DNA of 64,000 nucleotides from Psychrobacter sp. Pi2-52 (GCF_904846705.1 NZ_CAJHBS010000001.1:186001-250000), one strand, 5' to 3'. Shown: positions 29,964 to 39,974, counted from the stretch's first letter. Notes: generated from the sequence alone by a model not told the origin. Program-made: numbers and translations.

Positions 29964-31049
29964 ATGTTCTCATCAACTAAGCTTACTTCCACCAAGACTG
30001 ATGCTACCAGAACCAGCACAGCGGTAAATAATTCATCTTCAGCAGATGGTCAGTACTCAGCCGCTGCACAAGGTCATTTGGCAAAGCTTTGGGCATGGAT
30101 AGCTGCCCATCCAAAATCCATAGCAGCTATTATTCTACTGATCTCGATGACCTTGTTTATGACACTCAATGTCAATGGCTATTGGGACTTTGCGCTACCA
30201 TTACGCGGCAAAAAACTGCTGGCACTGATGGTGGTTGGCTATGCAATTGGCGTGTCGACGTTACTGTTTCAGACGTTGACTCACAATCCAATTCTAACGC
30301 CCTCCCTACTCGGATTTGATTCACTCTATGTTCTGTTGCAGAGCCTGCTGGTTTTCTTTTTAGGTGCGATTAGCTTTACCAGTCTCGATCCTATTGCTAA
30401 GTTTACGCTAGAGATTGTCCTGATGTTTGGGGCATCTTTATTATTATTTAAGCTATTGTTTTCTAAAAGCAGTCAGGATCTGACGCGGCTAATATTGGTG
30501 GGTGTTATTTTTGGCGTGTTGTTTCGCAGTTTATCAGCACTCATTGCACGGCTGATAAACCCTGATGATTTTGTGGTCATACAGTCCGCTAGCTACGCGC
30601 AGTTTAATACAGTCAACCCTCAGCTACTAGGTATCAGCTTATTTATCTGTGCCATCACTGCGATATTTGTGTGGCGCTGGCGTTACCAATGCGATGTGTT
30701 GATGCTCGGACAAGCACAGGCCGTCAACCTTGGTATCAACTATCAGCGTCTGGCATTTGGTCTATTAACTGTCATCGCTGTACTGGTTGCCACGGCCACT
30801 GCACTGGTCGGTCCAGTGACTTTCTTTGGTCTATTGGTTTGCGCATTGACCAATCGTATCGCACGACATATGTATCACACCGAGCGGCTGATATTGGTCA
30901 GTTTGGTCGCTATGATTTGCTTAGTACTGGGTCAGACTATCTTTGAGCAAGTGCTAGATATGGCAGGCGTATTGTCCGTGGTGATAGAGCTAGCGGGCGG
31001 ATTGATGTTCTTAGCATTGATATTTATGTCCCAGCGTCGTTCGTTATAA
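29964..31049 (+). CDS. Siderophore ABC transporter permease (FecCD family)
   Basis: The second permease (FatC/CeuC/YclO-like), 361 aa. A polar Ser/Thr-rich N-terminal about 45 residues come first, then a set of helices with FQTLTHNPILTPSLLGFDSLY, LGQAQAVNLGINYQ and VGPVTFFGLLVCALTNRIAR. It is 96 bases from the preceding gene and 77 from the ATPase gene, in one operon. Confidence 0.9.
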   Translation: MFSSTKLTSTKTDATRTSTAVNNSSSADGQYSAAAQGHLAKLWAWIAAHPKSIAAIILLISMTLFMTLNVNGYWDFALPLRGKKLLALMVVGYAIGVSTLLFQTLTHNPILTPSLLGFDSLYVLLQSLLVFFLGAISFTSLDPIAKFTLEIVLMFGASLLLFKLLFSKSSQDLTRLILVGVIFGVLFRSLSALIARLINPDDFVVIQSASYAQFNTVNPQLLGISLFICAITAIFVWRWRYQCDVLMLGQAQAVNLGINYQRLAFGLLTVIAVLVATATALVGPVTFFGLLVCALTNRIARHMYHTERLILVSLVAMICLVLGQTIFEQVLDMAGVLSVVIELAGGLMFLALIFMSQRRSL

Positions 31050-31126
31050 CTACTTAGCTGACATTGTTTGTTTAGCCAATGCTGTTGATAGAGAAAAACC
31101 TAAGACTTTTTTAAATAAGACTGACT

Positions 31127-31897
31127 ATGATTAAACTGAATAATATCTCTCACCATATTGGCAAACAACAAATCTTGCATGATATTACGTTGTCCCTACC
31201 AACGGCGCAGGTGATTGCTTTAATTGGGCCTAACGGCGCTGGGAAGTCTACGTTGTTTTCTGTCATGGCCCGTTTGCAGCCGCTACAATCTGGGCAGGTG
31301 AGCTTCGCTGTAGATAATGAAGAGCGTGATATTGTCAGCTGTCAGGCGCGGACACTGGCCAAGACGGTCGCGATGCTTGGGCAAGACAATCATGTGCAAG
31401 GACGCCTACGCGTACATGAGCTACTGATGTTTGGTCGTTATCCTTATCATCAAGGACAACCAACCGCAGACGATCAGCAAAAAGTGCAAGAAATCCTTGA
31501 ACGCTTTGAGCTTGAGCCACTTGCCGAGCGTTTCTTGTCAACGCTATCCGGTGGACAGCGTCAGCGCGTGCTGATCGCCATGATTGTCTGCCAAGATACG
31601 CCCTATCTATTGCTCGATGAGCCACTAAATAACCTAGACATGTATCATGCTGGTCGGCTGATGCGTGAGCTACGTCAGCTTAGCCACAATCAGCAAAAAA
31701 CCGTGGTAATAGTCCTGCATGATATCAACCAAGCGGCACAGTTTGCAGATACAGTGGTTACGATGAAAGCAGGAGAAGTGACGGCTGTTGGTCGCCCTGC
31801 TGATGTTATTACTAAAGAAACGATGAAAGATTTATACAACGTCGATGTCACTGTCCTAAGCCATCAGGGTCGTCCAGTGATTGTTGATACGGTTTAA
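31127..31897 (+). CDS. Siderophore ABC transporter ATP-binding protein
   Basis: A 256-aa ATPase (FatE/CeuD/YclP-like). Walker A GPNGAGKST, Q-loop near MLGQDNHV, signature LSGGQRQRV, Walker B YLLLDEPLNNLD and switch His in VLHDINQAA are all visible. It powers import by the two upstream permeases. Last recognised transporter gene of the operon. Confidence 0.94.
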   Translation: MIKLNNISHHIGKQQILHDITLSLPTAQVIALIGPNGAGKSTLFSVMARLQPLQSGQVSFAVDNEERDIVSCQARTLAKTVAMLGQDNHVQGRLRVHELLMFGRYPYHQGQPTADDQQKVQEILERFELEPLAERFLSTLSGGQRQRVLIAMIVCQDTPYLLLDEPLNNLDMYHAGRLMRELRQLSHNQQKTVVIVLHDINQAAQFADTVVTMKAGEVTAVGRPADVITKETMKDLYNVDVTVLSHQGRPVIVDTV

Positions 31898-31932
31898 ATA
31901 AAGAACTTTGCAAATAATAAAAGAAGTTATAG

Positions 31933-32256
31933 ATGCATAGAGCGCTATTAAATAATCGATGGATAAACTACAAGAACCTATCTCTATTAATTTTAGTAAT
32001 TAGCTTTTGCTTATTCATTTTTAATGCTTTAAATAAAGAGATATCAAATACCTTTTTTTGGTTAGGAATCACTTTATATGCTTTAAGATTGGTGGTTATT
32101 CCTATGGATTTTACTCAAAACATCTCTTCAGTAGACTACATAAAGAACTACGATGAAAATAATACATGGCATAAATGGGTGATGCTAGGTGAGAGATTTT
32201 CTTCCTTTATTTTTACTGTCTTGATAGCATACACAATATTTTTGCAATTCAAGTGA
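31933..32256 (+). CDS. Small membrane protein, unknown (107 aa)
   Basis: Three hydrophobic segments (about 15-33, 39-56, 87-104) separated by polar loops. No family recognised. It starts 36 bases after the ABC ATPase gene and could be its last operon member. Its AT content is higher than that of the transporter genes. The ribosome-binding site is weak (AAGAAG). Confidence 0.5.
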   Translation: MHRALLNNRWINYKNLSLLILVISFCLFIFNALNKEISNTFFWLGITLYALRLVVIPMDFTQNISSVDYIKNYDENNTWHKWVMLGERFSSFIFTVLIAYTIFLQFK

Positions 32257-32330
32257 TAACTAGGGCATGCCTTTAATGCAGTACATAGCTATTTACCGAA
32301 TTAAAAGCCTACCTTAGAAATCTGGCAATA

Positions 32331-33662
32331 TTACCTACCCTTTTGCAACGCCTTCAATCGACTTTGACGCCCTTTCCACCATAGATAAACACCAGTAATA
32401 GACAACACTGTCACAGCCAAACCTACCAATGCTAAAAATATTTGATACAGTAAGTGGCCGATGCCATGGCTAATATGACCCATATGTAAGGTCAACAACC
32501 AATTGTTGGTTTTGCTACCGAATGATGAGTTCTGGTAGCCGAAGTTTACCTGTTCAACGCTACCCGTTTTTGCATTGACCGTGATGGATGATGCACCGCC
32601 TTTTTTACCAATGTCCTTATCTGTCTTAAAGCGCAGCTGCCATTGACCCTCATCCTCAATCCAACGTATGCCTAAAAACTCTCGTACTAGCATACCCTTG
32701 CTTTGGGCAGCGGTGTTTGCCTGCTCACTTAAATAGGCAATGCTATTGGCTTTGTTGACCACATCAACAGACTCGACATCGACAACCTCATTGTTTACAG
32801 CCTTAACCCTAGTCGCTGTTTCTGCACCAGAAGCCTGTTCTGCTTTTTCTGATGGCTTTCTTGAGTTCTCCTGTCTTTCCTCTCTGCCTTCAAGACCTAC
32901 GACAGTATGCATCACAGGTTGATAGACCTCTCTTAGGTTAAAACCAACACTCGACCACGCGATGACAAACAGTATGAGCCATAACCACAGCCCAAAGGCA
33001 TGGTGTAGATCATAGTTGAGCTTAAAGAGATTGGTTTTGCGGCGGATTTTCCACGCTGGTAACCAACGTTTAAAAAAGGAGGCACGTTTTTTAGGCGAGG
33101 TTTGATTCTGTGCTTTTTTCTTGAGCGCTCTAGGAAACGTTAAGTAAAAGCCAATAAAGCAATTAATCGTCCACACGAGCGCGACAATCCCTAGTAGCAA
33201 TTTTCCAATATCACCCAGTAATAAATCGCGATGTAACCAAAACACTTTCCACATGGTGTTGTGCCATGCCCACTCATCTCTATCACGAGTACCAATGATA
33301 TCGCCAGTATAAGGGTGGACATAAACCTGTTGAAACGGTGCTTTCGGTTGGTTTTGGGCGGCTTTTCCTCGTGCTCTATCTACCGAAAATACGGCTGACC
33401 TCTCTGCAGCTATCGAGGTTGGCATACTAGAAAAAGCATATTGAGGATACGCACTAATGACCTTGTCATGAAGCTCTGCAATAGGCAGATGTGATGCATT
33501 TTGCTTCTCAACCTGAGCCAGTTTATGGTTGAAGACATCGTCTAGCTCGTCATGAAATGCCAATAACGTGCCAGTAATACCAGTGATAATTAAAAAAGCT
33601 GCCATGGCAAGCCCAGTATAACGATGGAGCCAAAGACAGCTATAGCGAAAATTAAATGACAT
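32331..33662 (-). CDS. PepSY-domain membrane protein, possible ferrisiderophore reductase
   Basis: A 443-aa PepSY-associated TM protein with four membrane helices. The first follows FRYSCLWLHRYTGLAMAAFL. Conserved His appear near WLHRDLLLGDIGKLLLG, NYDLHHAFGLWLWLILF and HMGHISHGIGHLLYQ, the pattern of heme-binding PepSY_TM proteins. Some relatives (PiuB/FoxB type) reduce ferric-siderophores, and its place between siderophore transport and receptor genes suggests that. The loop near 280-310 is Glu/Ala/Val-rich. Confidence 0.78.
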   Translation of the reverse strand: MSFNFRYSCLWLHRYTGLAMAAFLIITGITGTLLAFHDELDDVFNHKLAQVEKQNASHLPIAELHDKVISAYPQYAFSSMPTSIAAERSAVFSVDRARGKAAQNQPKAPFQQVYVHPYTGDIIGTRDRDEWAWHNTMWKVFWLHRDLLLGDIGKLLLGIVALVWTINCFIGFYLTFPRALKKKAQNQTSPKKRASFFKRWLPAWKIRRKTNLFKLNYDLHHAFGLWLWLILFVIAWSSVGFNLREVYQPVMHTVVGLEGREERQENSRKPSEKAEQASGAETATRVKAVNNEVVDVESVDVVNKANSIAYLSEQANTAAQSKGMLVREFLGIRWIEDEGQWQLRFKTDKDIGKKGGASSITVNAKTGSVEQVNFGYQNSSFGSKTNNWLLTLHMGHISHGIGHLLYQIFLALVGLAVTVLSITGVYLWWKGRQSRLKALQKGR

Positions 33663-33763
33663 AAATAAATCTGCTGTTATATGGTGATAGTAAGTTATTG
33701 AATTATTAAAAATATTTACGGGGGCATGGGCTTATTTTGAAAATGAGAACCTGCCCTAACAAC

Positions 33764-33800
33764 ACAAAAGGTCTAAGCAAATAGCTCAGACCTTTTTCTA
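33764..33800 (-). terminator. Terminator of the FepA-like gene
   Basis: Stem aaaggtct (33767-33774) / agaccttt (33788-33795) about 30 bases past the receptor stop. The minus strand continues into a short T-run. Confidence 0.7.
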
Positions 33801-33825
33801 ATTTAACAAACTCTGTGTCTACCTC

Positions 33826-36129
33826 CTAAAAATCAACGCTAACGTCGAACACATAAGTACGACCAGGTTCATTGAACGTACGTGCACCTGCGTTCGTAGC
33901 GGTACCCTCACGATAAACACCCTCATCAAACAAGTTTTTGATACCAGCACCAACCGTAATCGATTTTGTCAGATCATAGCGAGTGCTCACATTGGCAATG
34001 GCATACGGTTCGCGATCAAGCAACGGGTCACCACTATCTTCTCCAGTCGTAACTGAAATCGTTGGGGCTTCAATCGTGCCATAGTAGCTCACATCAAAGT
34101 CGGCATTCCAGCGAGGCGTAATATCCCAATCCACACCCGTGTTCACAGTGAACTTAGGAATGAGCGATAATGGCTCGCCATTGTCTTTTCGCTCTGAGCG
34201 GATGTTACCAGTGATATTAGAAGACCATCTTACATTGTCAGTGACTGGTACTTGTACAAAGCCTTCTAAACCTTCAACAATTGCTTCACCTTGATTGTCC
34301 CATTGAAAGATAGAACGATCTGTCGCCGTATCTACCGCCACACGATCCGTACCAGCGCCAATGCGGTTATCATAGGCATTGTGGTAATAAGTCAAGCCAG
34401 CATTCAATCCAGTACCATCATCATAAGTAAAGGTCAGCTCTTTGTTCCAAGAAGTTTCATTTTCTAGATCAGAATTACCCAAAACATGACACCCTCCACC
34501 TCTGTTTTCATCTTTCACGTATTGTGGACAGCCATAACCACGAGTGTAGTAAATGTAATTTGGGTCAAGCTGGTATAGCGATGGCGCTTTAAATGCACGA
34601 CTGACACCCGCCTTCACTGACCAATCAGGGCTAAAATGCCAAGTAGTATTGATACTAGGCGACCAGTTACTGCCAGCTTCACTATGATAGTCAAAACGTA
34701 AGCCTGGCGTGACATACCAATCAGGCGTGATCTCATAGTTATCTTCTAAATAAGCACCGACGAGGTAGGCATCTGAGGTCGGATCGCGCTTGTCAGGATC
34801 GGTCTCTACATCACCAAACTCAAAACCATCTTCAAATGTCATATCAGATACCACAGGGTTATCCAGCTTTTCACCGCGGAACTCTGCACCAGCCGTCAAG
34901 GTATGACGGTCAAAATAAACATCCCACTCTGACTTAGCATTTAACGTATCGTAAGTCGCCTCTGTCCACTCAAACTCCTCGCCGTCGTCAGGTATGACAA
35001 TCTGACCTTCACCACCACCCGCACTACCTTCACCCAAGCGCTCATTAATTGTCCGAGTGTACTCGACGAAACTGTTACTACTAGCGTCATCGTACTCACC
35101 GCGATGGGTGATCGCCGCGCCATAGCGCTGCATCTTATTGGTGGTCTCACCTTCTAACTCATCTATCAACGTTTCATTCACGGTTTGGAACAATGAATCA
35201 CCCGCCCAGCGGTTTTCTTGACGACTATAATTGACCTCAACACCGACCGTATTCATCGCATCCATCGCGTATTCAAACACTTGGCGCACATCGATATTTT
35301 CGACACCTTCAGTACCTGCTGCTACTGAGTCATCTAGCGCTTCTGCTGCATTAATAGAAGGGTCATCAGCTTCACTATCATGATAGCCAAGGGTAGTACG
35401 TGAGGAAAGTTTATCCGTCAATGCACCTGCCATATTGATATTGGTACGCCAGCTACTGCCTTCTAAATCGCTCTCTGGTGCCTCATAGTGACTACTGATA
35501 GAAAACTCTGGCTCAGTCGGGCTCTTGGTAATGATATTTACCACACCGCCCATACTACCAGAGCCATAACGGGCTGCTGCTGGACCACGCAATACTTCGA
35601 TGCTTTCGATAGCGCCTGGTGGTACCCACTGCGAGTCACCACGCGTGTCTTGCTCACTCCCACGACTAGGTCGTGAGGAATTGCGAGAAGTGACAGGACG
35701 ACCGTCGATTAAGATAAGTGTATTGTTTGGCCCCATACCGCGCAAATCAATTTGACGTTGGTTACCACGCTGACCTGACGTTGATGAACCCGACAAATTC
35801 ACACCTGGCATCTTACGTACAATCTCTGAAATATCATTAGAAACTGATGCTTTTTCGATGGCTTCTTCACTAATAATAGACAGCCCTGCTGCTTGTTCTA
35901 GCTCGTCCCTTGCTGCCCGCACCACAATTGTATCCAATGTAGCTGTAGGCACAGCTTCTTGGTCGGTCGCCCCTTGCACAGCTACCTCATCACCCTCGGC
36001 AGCAAAAGCGGTACTACTAAGAATAGAAGTCACAGCGATACTTAGTAAAAGCTTACCAGTCACGACGCGTTGAAGTTTTTTTGGAGAAGTGATGACTGAG
36101 AAATCAGAGCAACCTGATTGGTTTGACAT
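33826..36129 (-). CDS. FepA-family TonB-dependent siderophore receptor
   Basis: An outer-membrane receptor for catecholate-type siderophores such as enterobactin. 767 aa: signal peptide ending near STAFAAEG, a TonB-box-like region, then the plug domain with MPGVNLSGSSTSGQRGNQ, QIDLRGMGPNNTLILIDGRP and VLRGPAAARYGSGSMGGVVN, typical of FepA/PfeA/BfnH. The barrel ends in ...FDVSVDF with terminal Phe. AAGGA lies 9 nt before the ATG. Exact ligand cannot be read from sequence. Confidence 0.9.
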   Translation of the reverse strand: MSNQSGCSDFSVITSPKKLQRVVTGKLLLSIAVTSILSSTAFAAEGDEVAVQGATDQEAVPTATLDTIVVRAARDELEQAAGLSIISEEAIEKASVSNDISEIVRKMPGVNLSGSSTSGQRGNQRQIDLRGMGPNNTLILIDGRPVTSRNSSRPSRGSEQDTRGDSQWVPPGAIESIEVLRGPAAARYGSGSMGGVVNIITKSPTEPEFSISSHYEAPESDLEGSSWRTNINMAGALTDKLSSRTTLGYHDSEADDPSINAAEALDDSVAAGTEGVENIDVRQVFEYAMDAMNTVGVEVNYSRQENRWAGDSLFQTVNETLIDELEGETTNKMQRYGAAITHRGEYDDASSNSFVEYTRTINERLGEGSAGGGEGQIVIPDDGEEFEWTEATYDTLNAKSEWDVYFDRHTLTAGAEFRGEKLDNPVVSDMTFEDGFEFGDVETDPDKRDPTSDAYLVGAYLEDNYEITPDWYVTPGLRFDYHSEAGSNWSPSINTTWHFSPDWSVKAGVSRAFKAPSLYQLDPNYIYYTRGYGCPQYVKDENRGGGCHVLGNSDLENETSWNKELTFTYDDGTGLNAGLTYYHNAYDNRIGAGTDRVAVDTATDRSIFQWDNQGEAIVEGLEGFVQVPVTDNVRWSSNITGNIRSERKDNGEPLSLIPKFTVNTGVDWDITPRWNADFDVSYYGTIEAPTISVTTGEDSGDPLLDREPYAIANVSTRYDLTKSITVGAGIKNLFDEGVYREGTATNAGARTFNEPGRTYVFDVSVDF

Positions 36130-36518
36130 AAGTAATATTCCTTGAAGCGCACAATTTCGTTAATACCTGTTTATCTCATCGTCAGTGAATGGTTTTAGCC
36201 ACTTTTTATGCAATGCTTCGGATGCATTCTCGGTGCAAGTACACATAAATAAACGTCTAAAATTGACATACGATGGTCGGATAGACGTGTCCGTAAATAT
36301 ATGTGTTATAAAAACATGACTAAAATATCGCCAAGAGGCTTAGCTATTGAGAGTAAACGAATAAGGGTATCTACTAAGTAGGGTTAAAAGTTTGATGACG
36401 CTGTAACTGTCATTAGCCAACGAATTAAATATTTAGCGTAAAAAAGTCTCTATAAATAGAATAGAGCAAAGGGTCATTAACTGTTCTGTAATGAACGAAA
36501 CACACTTTAGCAAGATAC

Positions 36519-36575
36519 ATATAAGAATGCAAACATTAATGATAATAATTATCATTAATGTTTGCATTCTTATAT
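36519..36575. promoter_or_regulatory. 57-bp perfect palindrome with central Fur box
   Basis: Two 28-base arms around one central base (36547) are exactly complementary. The centre, 36540-36554, is tgataataattatca, an exact match to the Fur 7-1-7 pattern TGATAATNATTATCA. The FepA-family gene begins 390 bases away on the minus strand. Confidence 0.85.
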
Positions 36576-36962
36576 TCGGTTCAGTTAACGGTTGAATTAA
36601 TGCTCAATATATTTATAGAAATGCCTGATAGTTTCAGTTGTATAAGCGCTACACTGTCAAACCTTGTCGATATTTCCAATATGATAACTCGGCCAGTTAG
36701 AAACATTATGTGTCAGATTCAAAAGTTCGACGTTTACTTACTCTATGCCCGTATTCACTCACAATTATTTCCTGATAATTTGAGAGAGATAAATGAGCTC
36801 CGATGATATCTCGCTGTTGTTTAGAGTATTGGCATAGTGCTCGCATACGACTCGCATACGATTTAACTCATATGCTATTTATACGGTAGCCTCACCTTCT
36901 ACCAAACGAGCAACTTAACATCTACTCTTAGATAAATCGCACTCTCAAAAATCTCGTAAAAA

Positions 36963-36995
36963 AAGCCAGCTCCCGTGTAAGACAGCTGACTTTAT
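36963..36995 (-). terminator. Hairpin past the second receptor gene
   Basis: aagccagct / agctgactt with one mismatch, followed on the minus strand by T-rich sequence. It lies about 35 bases downstream of the receptor stop. Confidence 0.6.
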
Positions 36996-37028
36996 AAGTA
37001 CGATTAGACTTAAATTCGATAAGCTAGA

Positions 37029-39116
37029 TTAGAACTGATAAGTTAAAGACGTTTTGATATTACGCCCCATCTCAAAGTCAGTACGATCATCATTGATAGA
37101 GTTGCGTGACGCATGGCTCGCATAAGTCTCATCAAAGATATTGTATACACCTAGTGTAGCTTTTAAACCTTCGATTTGAGTTGGCGTATAAGTCATAAAG
37201 ATATCGTGCACGTCATAGCTTGGTTTTTCGTTGTCATCACCAGCGGTATTCGGTGTCACATCAGCGACGTAAGTACTACGCCAGCCAAGCTCAGTAGTAT
37301 TGGTTGGAGCGTAACCCAAGTTGACCATGTACTTATCGCCAGACTCAGAGCTACTACCACTCACAGAAGAGATATTGTAACCCGTATCCTCGCCTTTGCT
37401 ACGTGCACGAGCATAGCTTATACCCATGTTGAAGTTATCTGCGCGATAGTCGGCTGATAGCTCTACACCTTTGATTTTGAAATCTTCGTCATTATTAATG
37501 ACACCTTGGCAGCTGCCGTTTGTTTTTCCTGTTTCACAGTCCAAACCGACTCGGTCACCATCGGCACGTACAAACTCGATATAGTTTTCGATATTGGTTT
37601 CAAAGTACTTAGCGCTTAGTTTCAGAGAGTCATCAGCCATTGTCAGACCACGCAATGTTGTAGCAATACCGACCTCTGCATTGTCACCTTCTTCTGCTTT
37701 CAGGTCATTGTTCACATATGTACCAACACCATCGGTATTATAAATCGTTTGGCTAAGATCTGGACCGTTAAATAACTGCGTATAGCTCGCAAATAGTTGG
37801 GTGCGCGGTGCAATCTCATAGCTAGCAGCCAATGCGCCAACGACATTGTCATAAGTCTTGCCAGCTGATACATACTCTGGAGACTCATAACGGTCATAAC
37901 GGATGCCTGGCGTTAAGCTAAGCTTACCCATTTGCCATTGGTCTTCTAGATACACAGAAGTATTGGTTGCTTCATCTGTACCAGCAACTGGTATAGTTGT
38001 ACCTCGTTGAACACTGCTATAGTCAGATTCTTTTTTGTAATGCTCAACCCCAGCGATTAACTTATGAACCCCTGGTACACCGTTAATGATACTGCTATCG
38101 ATAATACTGGTGTTTTGTACTTTTGCGCCTGTGGTTTTGACTTCTGCATCAAACTCAAACCCAGGTACGCCATCAGAGTTACGCAAAATCTGCGTGCTGG
38201 TCTGATATACATTGGCGTCTACATTGACCAATTGGTTGGCAGGACTGTAAGCGTAGTCAAGCGCATAGGTATCGCGTTTGACTTCCTGCGGGATGATTGG
38301 GTTCCAGCCACCAGCAGGAAAATCTGGACGTAATGGGAACTTGCCTTTGTTTTCGGTACGGCTAAAGCTAGCGCCTACATGATGGTCACTACCGACATAA
38401 GCACCGGCTTTTAATAGAATGTTTTCGCCTTCGCTATCTTCCGTTTGGATTTTACGGCCTTTACCGTCTTCACCAGCGTCCGCATTGCGTTTGCCATAAT
38501 AAGCCAGTAAATCAATATTTTCTGTTGGCGCACCATACACAGTAGCTGAAGTTAGCAGTTCATCATTGTTGCTAGCATAACCTGTATGCAGCTTAGCACC
38601 TACCTTTTGACCTGGCTTGAGTAAATCTGCCGCGTCGACTGTCTCAAAAGCAACCGCACCGCCGATAGCATCATTGCCTAGCGTCACTGAGTTATTGCCC
38701 ACTGATACTTCTGCTTGTTTTAGCAGATCTGGATCAATAGTGACATCACCCATATGGTAGAACAACGCGCCTTCTTGACGTGCGCCATCAATCGTAACTT
38801 TTAGGTTGGTATCATCAAGACCACGTACACGAATACGTTGGTTGACCGATGAAGTACCACCCACGCTTACCCCTGGCACAACGTCCAGAAAATCGCTCAA
38901 ATGGCTGGCTTGTGCAGCTGGGGTGTAGTCATCTATGTAGACAGAGTCTTCTTGTACAGCGTCACGTACTGAGCTATTCGCTGTTACAGTGATCGTCTGC
39001 AATGTCGTGTTTGGCATATCTGCTGCCGTTGCGGCACTGGCAGCTTGAGTCCACAATACAGCGGCGACACCGATAGACAATACTGTCAATTGACTAGATA
39101 ACTTTACTTCGCGCAT
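37029..39116 (-). CDS. TonB-dependent receptor (heme/hemoglobin/siderophore-type)
   Basis: A 695-aa outer-membrane receptor. The signal peptide ends near TQAASAATA, followed by TLQTITVTAN (TonB box region). The plug includes VVPGVSVGGTSSVNQRIRVRGL, VTIDGARQEG and VSVGNNSVTLGNDAIGG; the barrel ends SLTYQF. This plug variant resembles the hemoglobin/transferrin-type receptor group, but a substrate cannot be fixed. The ATG at 39116 gives a normal signal peptide; a GTG at 39131 is also in frame. A Fur-like site lies about 150 bases upstream. Confidence 0.82.
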   Translation of the reverse strand: MREVKLSSQLTVLSIGVAAVLWTQAASAATAADMPNTTLQTITVTANSSVRDAVQEDSVYIDDYTPAAQASHLSDFLDVVPGVSVGGTSSVNQRIRVRGLDDTNLKVTIDGARQEGALFYHMGDVTIDPDLLKQAEVSVGNNSVTLGNDAIGGAVAFETVDAADLLKPGQKVGAKLHTGYASNNDELLTSATVYGAPTENIDLLAYYGKRNADAGEDGKGRKIQTEDSEGENILLKAGAYVGSDHHVGASFSRTENKGKFPLRPDFPAGGWNPIIPQEVKRDTYALDYAYSPANQLVNVDANVYQTSTQILRNSDGVPGFEFDAEVKTTGAKVQNTSIIDSSIINGVPGVHKLIAGVEHYKKESDYSSVQRGTTIPVAGTDEATNTSVYLEDQWQMGKLSLTPGIRYDRYESPEYVSAGKTYDNVVGALAASYEIAPRTQLFASYTQLFNGPDLSQTIYNTDGVGTYVNNDLKAEEGDNAEVGIATTLRGLTMADDSLKLSAKYFETNIENYIEFVRADGDRVGLDCETGKTNGSCQGVINNDEDFKIKGVELSADYRADNFNMGISYARARSKGEDTGYNISSVSGSSSESGDKYMVNLGYAPTNTTELGWRSTYVADVTPNTAGDDNEKPSYDVHDIFMTYTPTQIEGLKATLGVYNIFDETYASHASRNSINDDRTDFEMGRNIKTSLTYQF

Positions 39117-39266
39117 AACACATTTACTCACTTTGTTTACTGTCAGAAATTAGAATGTTTAGAATTATTTTTAAGGGCTATCATCGAAAACCCTTAAAAT
39201 AGTGCCTATCAGAAGATTCAACACCTTAAAAACACTCAATCATACCGTGCAAATAACATGATTAAT

Positions 39267-39285
39267 GCTAATAATAATGATTAGC
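39267..39285. promoter_or_regulatory. Fur-box-like site upstream of TonB-dependent receptor
   Basis: gctaataataatgattagc is a 19-bp near-palindrome that matches the Fur pattern TGATAATNATTATCA at 12 of 14 defined positions. It lies about 150 bases from the receptor start. Confidence 0.6.
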
Positions 39286-39532
39286 GTTTAAATAAAGAGA
39301 GGCATAATAACTAAGTATTAACAATTTGGCAATAATTAATATCATACATTCTCAATTCTAGTACTTAGTACGCCAAGTGGACGTAGCAATACAACGCAGC
39401 AACGCTTGGTACTAACTATAAATATGCTATCGAATATGACGCTGGCCACGAGTTGAATCTATATAAACAAAGCTTAAAAATCATCACGTCTATAGCAGCC
39501 TGCTATTAACTTAGCTCATCACTTGTATTTCT

Positions 39533-39552
39533 TGTACTACTGTACTAGAATG
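39533..39552 (+). promoter_or_regulatory. TrpR-operator-like sequence upstream of trpR
   Basis: The core actactgtactag (39536-39548) matches ACTAGTTAACTAG, the TrpR operator core, at 10 of 13 bases, including both ACTA halves and the final G. It lies about 60-80 bases before the trpR ATG, consistent with autoregulation. Confidence 0.55.
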
Positions 39553-39611
39553 CTGATACAAGCCGAGAGCTTCATGGCTACCCTGGCTATTTTTGATTAA
39601 GACGACAAATT

Positions 39612-39887
39612 ATGAGTACCGACCCTTATCACAGCTTACTGAGTCATCTGGCAAATTGTACTGATAGCGCAGATATCGAAAAGCTACTCAGTGCCCTGCT
39701 GACGGATAAAGAACAGCACGACATTGCTAACCGTATTCGTATCTTTGACTTGCTTGATCGAGGTATCACGCAGCGTGACATCTCTGAGCAACTAGGCGTT
39801 GGTATTGCTACTGTCTCTCGCGGTGCTAGAGCCATGCACAGCCATGATGTGAGTGCATTGCTTGCGACCCATAGAGAACGCGCTTAA
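39612..39887 (+). CDS. trpR: Trp operon repressor
   Basis: A 91-aa DNA-binding regulator with tryptophan as corepressor. The helix-turn-helix TQRDISEQLGVGIATVSRGA is at about 60-80, preceded by LLTDKEQHDIANRIRIFDLL, all as in TrpR. It precedes trpE and trpG on the same strand, so it probably regulates the trp genes here and itself. Confidence 0.93.
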   Translation: MSTDPYHSLLSHLANCTDSADIEKLLSALLTDKEQHDIANRIRIFDLLDRGITQRDISEQLGVGIATVSRGARAMHSHDVSALLATHRERA

Positions 39888-39974
39888 ACCTTCGATCCCA
39901 ATACTTTCTACCCTTTTCCTCATTACTTTATTAATTGTTGATTGACACATATTTGAACTATTTTGGACTTTATT

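Larger units (their letters stand above)
36130..37028. other. Long gap between two TonB-dependent receptor genes
   Basis: About 900 bases without a convincing gene. It holds the 57-bp palindrome at 36519-36575 and the hairpin at 36963-36991. The plus-strand frame at 36558-36806 starts inside the palindrome and looks spurious. The gap must contain the promoter of the FepA-family gene; a small RNA cannot be excluded. Confidence 0.5.

Noticed and set aside
36558..36806. Plus-strand open frame between the two TonB receptors
   Set aside because: Starts inside the palindrome, lacks a good ribosome-binding site and resembles no protein; kept only as part of the gap note.
39361..39440. agtacttagtacgccaagtgg... 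as a further copy of the dispersed repeat
   Set aside because: Only short, loose similarity to the family core; not enough to call a copy.
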